A stretch of DNA of 8,223 bases from Patescibacteria group bacterium (GTDB lineage: Bacteria > Patescibacteriota > Minisyncoccia > Phycocordibacterales > SBAW01), in contig JAGWIT010000040.1 of the NCBI GenBank assembly GCA_028866155.1, positions 1 through 8,223 on the forward strand, in the 5' to 3' direction. The notes below the pieces were generated by a model. The model did not search any database and was not told the origin of the DNA. It saw only the letters and a program-made list of their open reading frames with translations. The position numbers were made by a program, and so were the translations under genes. Shown piece by piece: positions 6,380 through 8,223 of this stretch (positions within the stretch are counted from its first letter, which is position 1; every line of letters starts with the position of its first letter).

Positions 6380-6407
6380 TTGCAAAAGAGGTTACACTTA
6401 CCATACC
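6380..6407 (+). promoter_or_regulatory. Candidate promoter of the large surface-protein gene
   Basis: TTGCAA at 6380-6385 and CATACC at 6402-6407, 16 bases apart, resemble a -35/-10 pair. The -10 ends five bases before the ATG at 6413, again leaving almost no leader. AAGAGG at 6386-6391 is over 20 bases from the ATG, too far to be its ribosome binding site. TACACT at 6393-6398 is an alternative -10. Confidence 0.35.
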
Positions 6408-6412
6408 TGCTC

Positions 6413-8223
6413 ATGGACTTCTTCAAACGTCTGCTATCAAATGATGACGCCCGACGTACGGCGATGTTGGCGGCCGCTGCGCTTTTGATTGTCGGAGGCG
6501 TCTGGCTCAGCAAGGGAGGCCTCGCTCACTCATTTGCCACATCCGCTTCTATCGGCGCGCAGTCGCAGGCTGCGGCGACGGCGCTCGGCGATGCTCAAGG
6601 AGTGCCGAGCGGTTATACCGGGCAGACGTATCCGGCCTTTGGCTATTGCTACGATTATGCCGAAAGCTGGCCTACCAGAAACTATTATAATTATCCAGAT
6701 TGCAATGGCACAAACACGTTCGGTATTTTTAGCGCAAACCCGCAAGGCGTGTTGCAGGGTGCTTCGACTTATTTCAACTTCAATCAAAGCCTGACTTCGG
6801 TTGCCGTTGGCCCAGATACGGCTGTCCAAAACTGCTCTTCTAAAGCAGGTTGCACTACGAGCTATTCATGCTCATCCTATGGGCTAATAACCGGCGCTAA
6901 GTCCGGCGACACAGGATATATATCAGGTACTGAATGCTATGAATATGTGTATTATCTGCCTACGGGAACTGTAAATAATCAACCTGGCGCCAGCGGTTCG
7001 ACTGTATACACCTCTATTGGCCAGCCGGTGACGCTCCAATGGTCGTGCCAGCCTTCGAGAGTACAGGAATATACAACTTGTAACTTTCAAAATCCGTTGA
7101 CCGGCAACTGCGACGATAGTGCGCAGAACGACCCCACTATCTATTACTCAAGCTCTGCCGCGGCGGCGGGCGACTCCAGCTTCACGGGTACCAAAACTAC
7201 CACTGGCTCTGTCACCGTTGCCCCCACGGTAACCACGACATACGCGCTGACCTGCAGCGGGGGCCAGACTATTCAGCTGTCTAATGGGATTGGATATTAC
7301 ATTCCACCGGCACTAAGCATTACGGTTAATGTTTCGCTGCCGTCCTGCAGTATAAGCGCCTCGTCTCCGGTGAGCGACGGGGGTCAGGCTACGCTTACCT
7401 ATACGACGACCGGCAGCCCTACGAGCATCAGCATCGCCGACAGCGATGGAGACCCGGTTATAAATCCGGCCTCTTCTCCGGTAAAGTCGGCGGCTCTTTC
7501 CTACGCCAAAGGCTCGCCGGTCACCTTTACGATGACCGTCACCAACAGCAAGGGGCAAGGCACCACTTGCCAGGGGACTACTGTCGTAAATCCGAATGCG
7601 CCCACGGTAACGCTTCTTCCATCTTCTCAGACTATTGAGCCAGGGCAATCGGCCCCCTTCACCTATACGCTGGGCGGTGCCGCACCCACGAGCATCACCT
7701 ACACGGTTGACGGCGGCGCTTCCGTACCGGCCTCCGGAGGAGCTTTTAGCGTCAGCGGCTTAAGCACCGGGACTCACACCGTCATCATGACGGTCGCCAA
7801 CGCGGGCGGCTCCAATATTTCTAACGCAGCGACCGTGACAGTATCACAGCCTGATCAGTGCACCGATATAAGCCCGAGCCCGAGCGTTCCTCCAGGCTGC
7901 CAAACTCCCAATCCTGTCCCCGGCATCTGCATCCCGAGCGGGGACATATACTCAAACGGACAGTGCATTGGCAGCGACAGCATCACTCTCAGCGCCAACC
8001 CCACCGTTGTGCAGAGAAACGGCTCGAGCGTGCTCACCTGGACGACGAACAATATGACATCCTGCGGCATCACGGGCTCCGATGGCTCAACGCCGCTTGC
8101 CGCCGGCACGCCGGTAATCTACGGACAGCACACCACGAATGTAAGCAATATCAGCAAAGTAACAACCTACACGCTCCAATGCACCGGCGTTGACACGCGA
8201 AGCCAACAAGTGACCGTAAGATT
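6413..8223 (+). CDS. Large surface or secreted protein with Ig-like repeats, N-terminal part
   Basis: An open frame of 603 codons with no stop before the right edge. It begins MDFFKRLLSNDDARR and has one hydrophobic segment at residues 16-33 (TAMLAAAALLIVGGVWLS), a signal anchor or signal peptide. Residues 64-195 form an aromatic, Tyr- and Cys-rich region of unknown type (Cys at 79, 97, 141, 147, 153, 175). About four Ig-like or PKD-like beta domains follow, roughly 198-305, 310-392, 397-478 and 523 onward; domain edges are estimates. The first and last share the ending TTYALTC / TTYTLQC, and the last has SVLTWTTNNMTSCG. Between the third and fourth is a Cys-rich linker (480-520: CTD, PGC, GIC, NGQC). 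From memory, such architectures are common in Parcubacteria surface proteins. It is probably a cell-surface adhesin or structural protein; no enzyme motif is visible. The gene is divergent from the lnt operon. Confidence 0.85.
   Translation, partial: MDFFKRLLSNDDARRTAMLAAAALLIVGGVWLSKGGLAHSFATSASIGAQSQAAATALGDAQGVPSGYTGQTYPAFGYCYDYAESWPTRNYYNYPDCNGTNTFGIFSANPQGVLQGASTYFNFNQSLTSVAVGPDTAVQNCSSKAGCTTSYSCSSYGLITGAKSGDTGYISGTECYEYVYYLPTGTVNNQPGASGSTVYTSIGQPVTLQWSCQPSRVQEYTTCNFQNPLTGNCDDSAQNDPTIYYSSSAAAAGDSSFTGTKTTTGSVTVAPTVTTTYALTCSGGQTIQLSNGIGYYIPPALSITVNVSLPSCSISASSPVSDGGQATLTYTTTGSPTSISIADSDGDPVINPASSPVKSAALSYAKGSPVTFTMTVTNSKGQGTTCQGTTVVNPNAPTVTLLPSSQTIEPGQSAPFTYTLGGAAPTSITYTVDGGASVPASGGAFSVSGLSTGTHTVIMTVANAGGSNISNAATVTVSQPDQCTDISPSPSVPPGCQTPNPVPGICIPSGDIYSNGQCIGSDSITLSANPTVVQRNGSSVLTWTTNNMTSCGITGSDGSTPLAAGTPVIYGQHTTNVSNISKVTTYTLQCTGVDTRSQQVTVR

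Noticed and set aside
6317..6385. Upstream ATG at 6385 for the exported protein gene
   Set aside because: The 23 extra residues lack signal-peptide character, and the -10 box would fall inside the gene. The ATG at 6316 gives a proper signal sequence.
6530..6829. 99-codon minus-strand open frame inside the surface-protein gene
   Set aside because: Antisense to a continuous 603-codon frame with domain structure; no start signal and no recognisable motif.
1..8223. Photoactive yellow protein, acyl carrier protein or ketosynthase to go with the lyase and ligase
   Set aside because: No frame shows a PAS-type PYP, a DSL phosphopantetheine motif or a ketosynthase motif; if present they lie outside the window.

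Overview
The window most likely comes from a Patescibacteria/CPR genome, probably of the Parcubacteria kind. This rests on three things: genes are packed with little spacing; Shine-Dalgarno sequences are scarce and several -10-like boxes sit right against the start codon; and the right end carries a Cys-containing, Ser/Thr-rich, Ig-like surface protein with motifs such as TTYTLQC and LTWTTNNMTSCG, which I associate with that group. No rRNA or marker gene is present, so the assignment is an inference. By eye the GC content is a little above 50 percent.

Region 1 (1-3577, all minus strand, read right to left) holds a PaaK-like adenylate-forming ligase, an aromatic amino acid ammonia-lyase of the HAL/TAL family, a DUF2127 membrane protein and the first 60 codons of a DedA-family membrane protein. 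The lyase would release ammonia from tyrosine, phenylalanine or histidine to give an aryl acrylate, and the ligase next to it could activate such an acid as an acyl-adenylate or thioester. This two-gene pair is the most interesting content of the window. No acceptor (acyl carrier protein, polyketide synthase, photoactive yellow protein) is visible, so its product is open.

Region 2 (3578-3864) is a short divergent promoter region followed by a 68-codon plus-strand gene for a single-pass membrane peptide. Its stop codon overlaps the stop codon of the next gene.

Region 3 (3861-6316, minus strand) looks like a three-gene operon: an anchored or exported 148-residue protein, a small polytopic membrane protein, and an apolipoprotein N-acyltransferase (Lnt) homologue. 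The Lnt homologue keeps the catalytic Lys and Cys but has Phe where the catalytic Glu is expected.

Region 4 (6317-8223) is a second divergent promoter region and the first 603 codons of a large secreted or anchored plus-strand surface protein that runs off the right edge.

The genes cover almost all of the window. The gene-free stretches are all shorter than 100 bases and hold only promoter-like sequence. No RNA gene, insertion sequence, CRISPR array, origin or convincing intrinsic terminator was seen.
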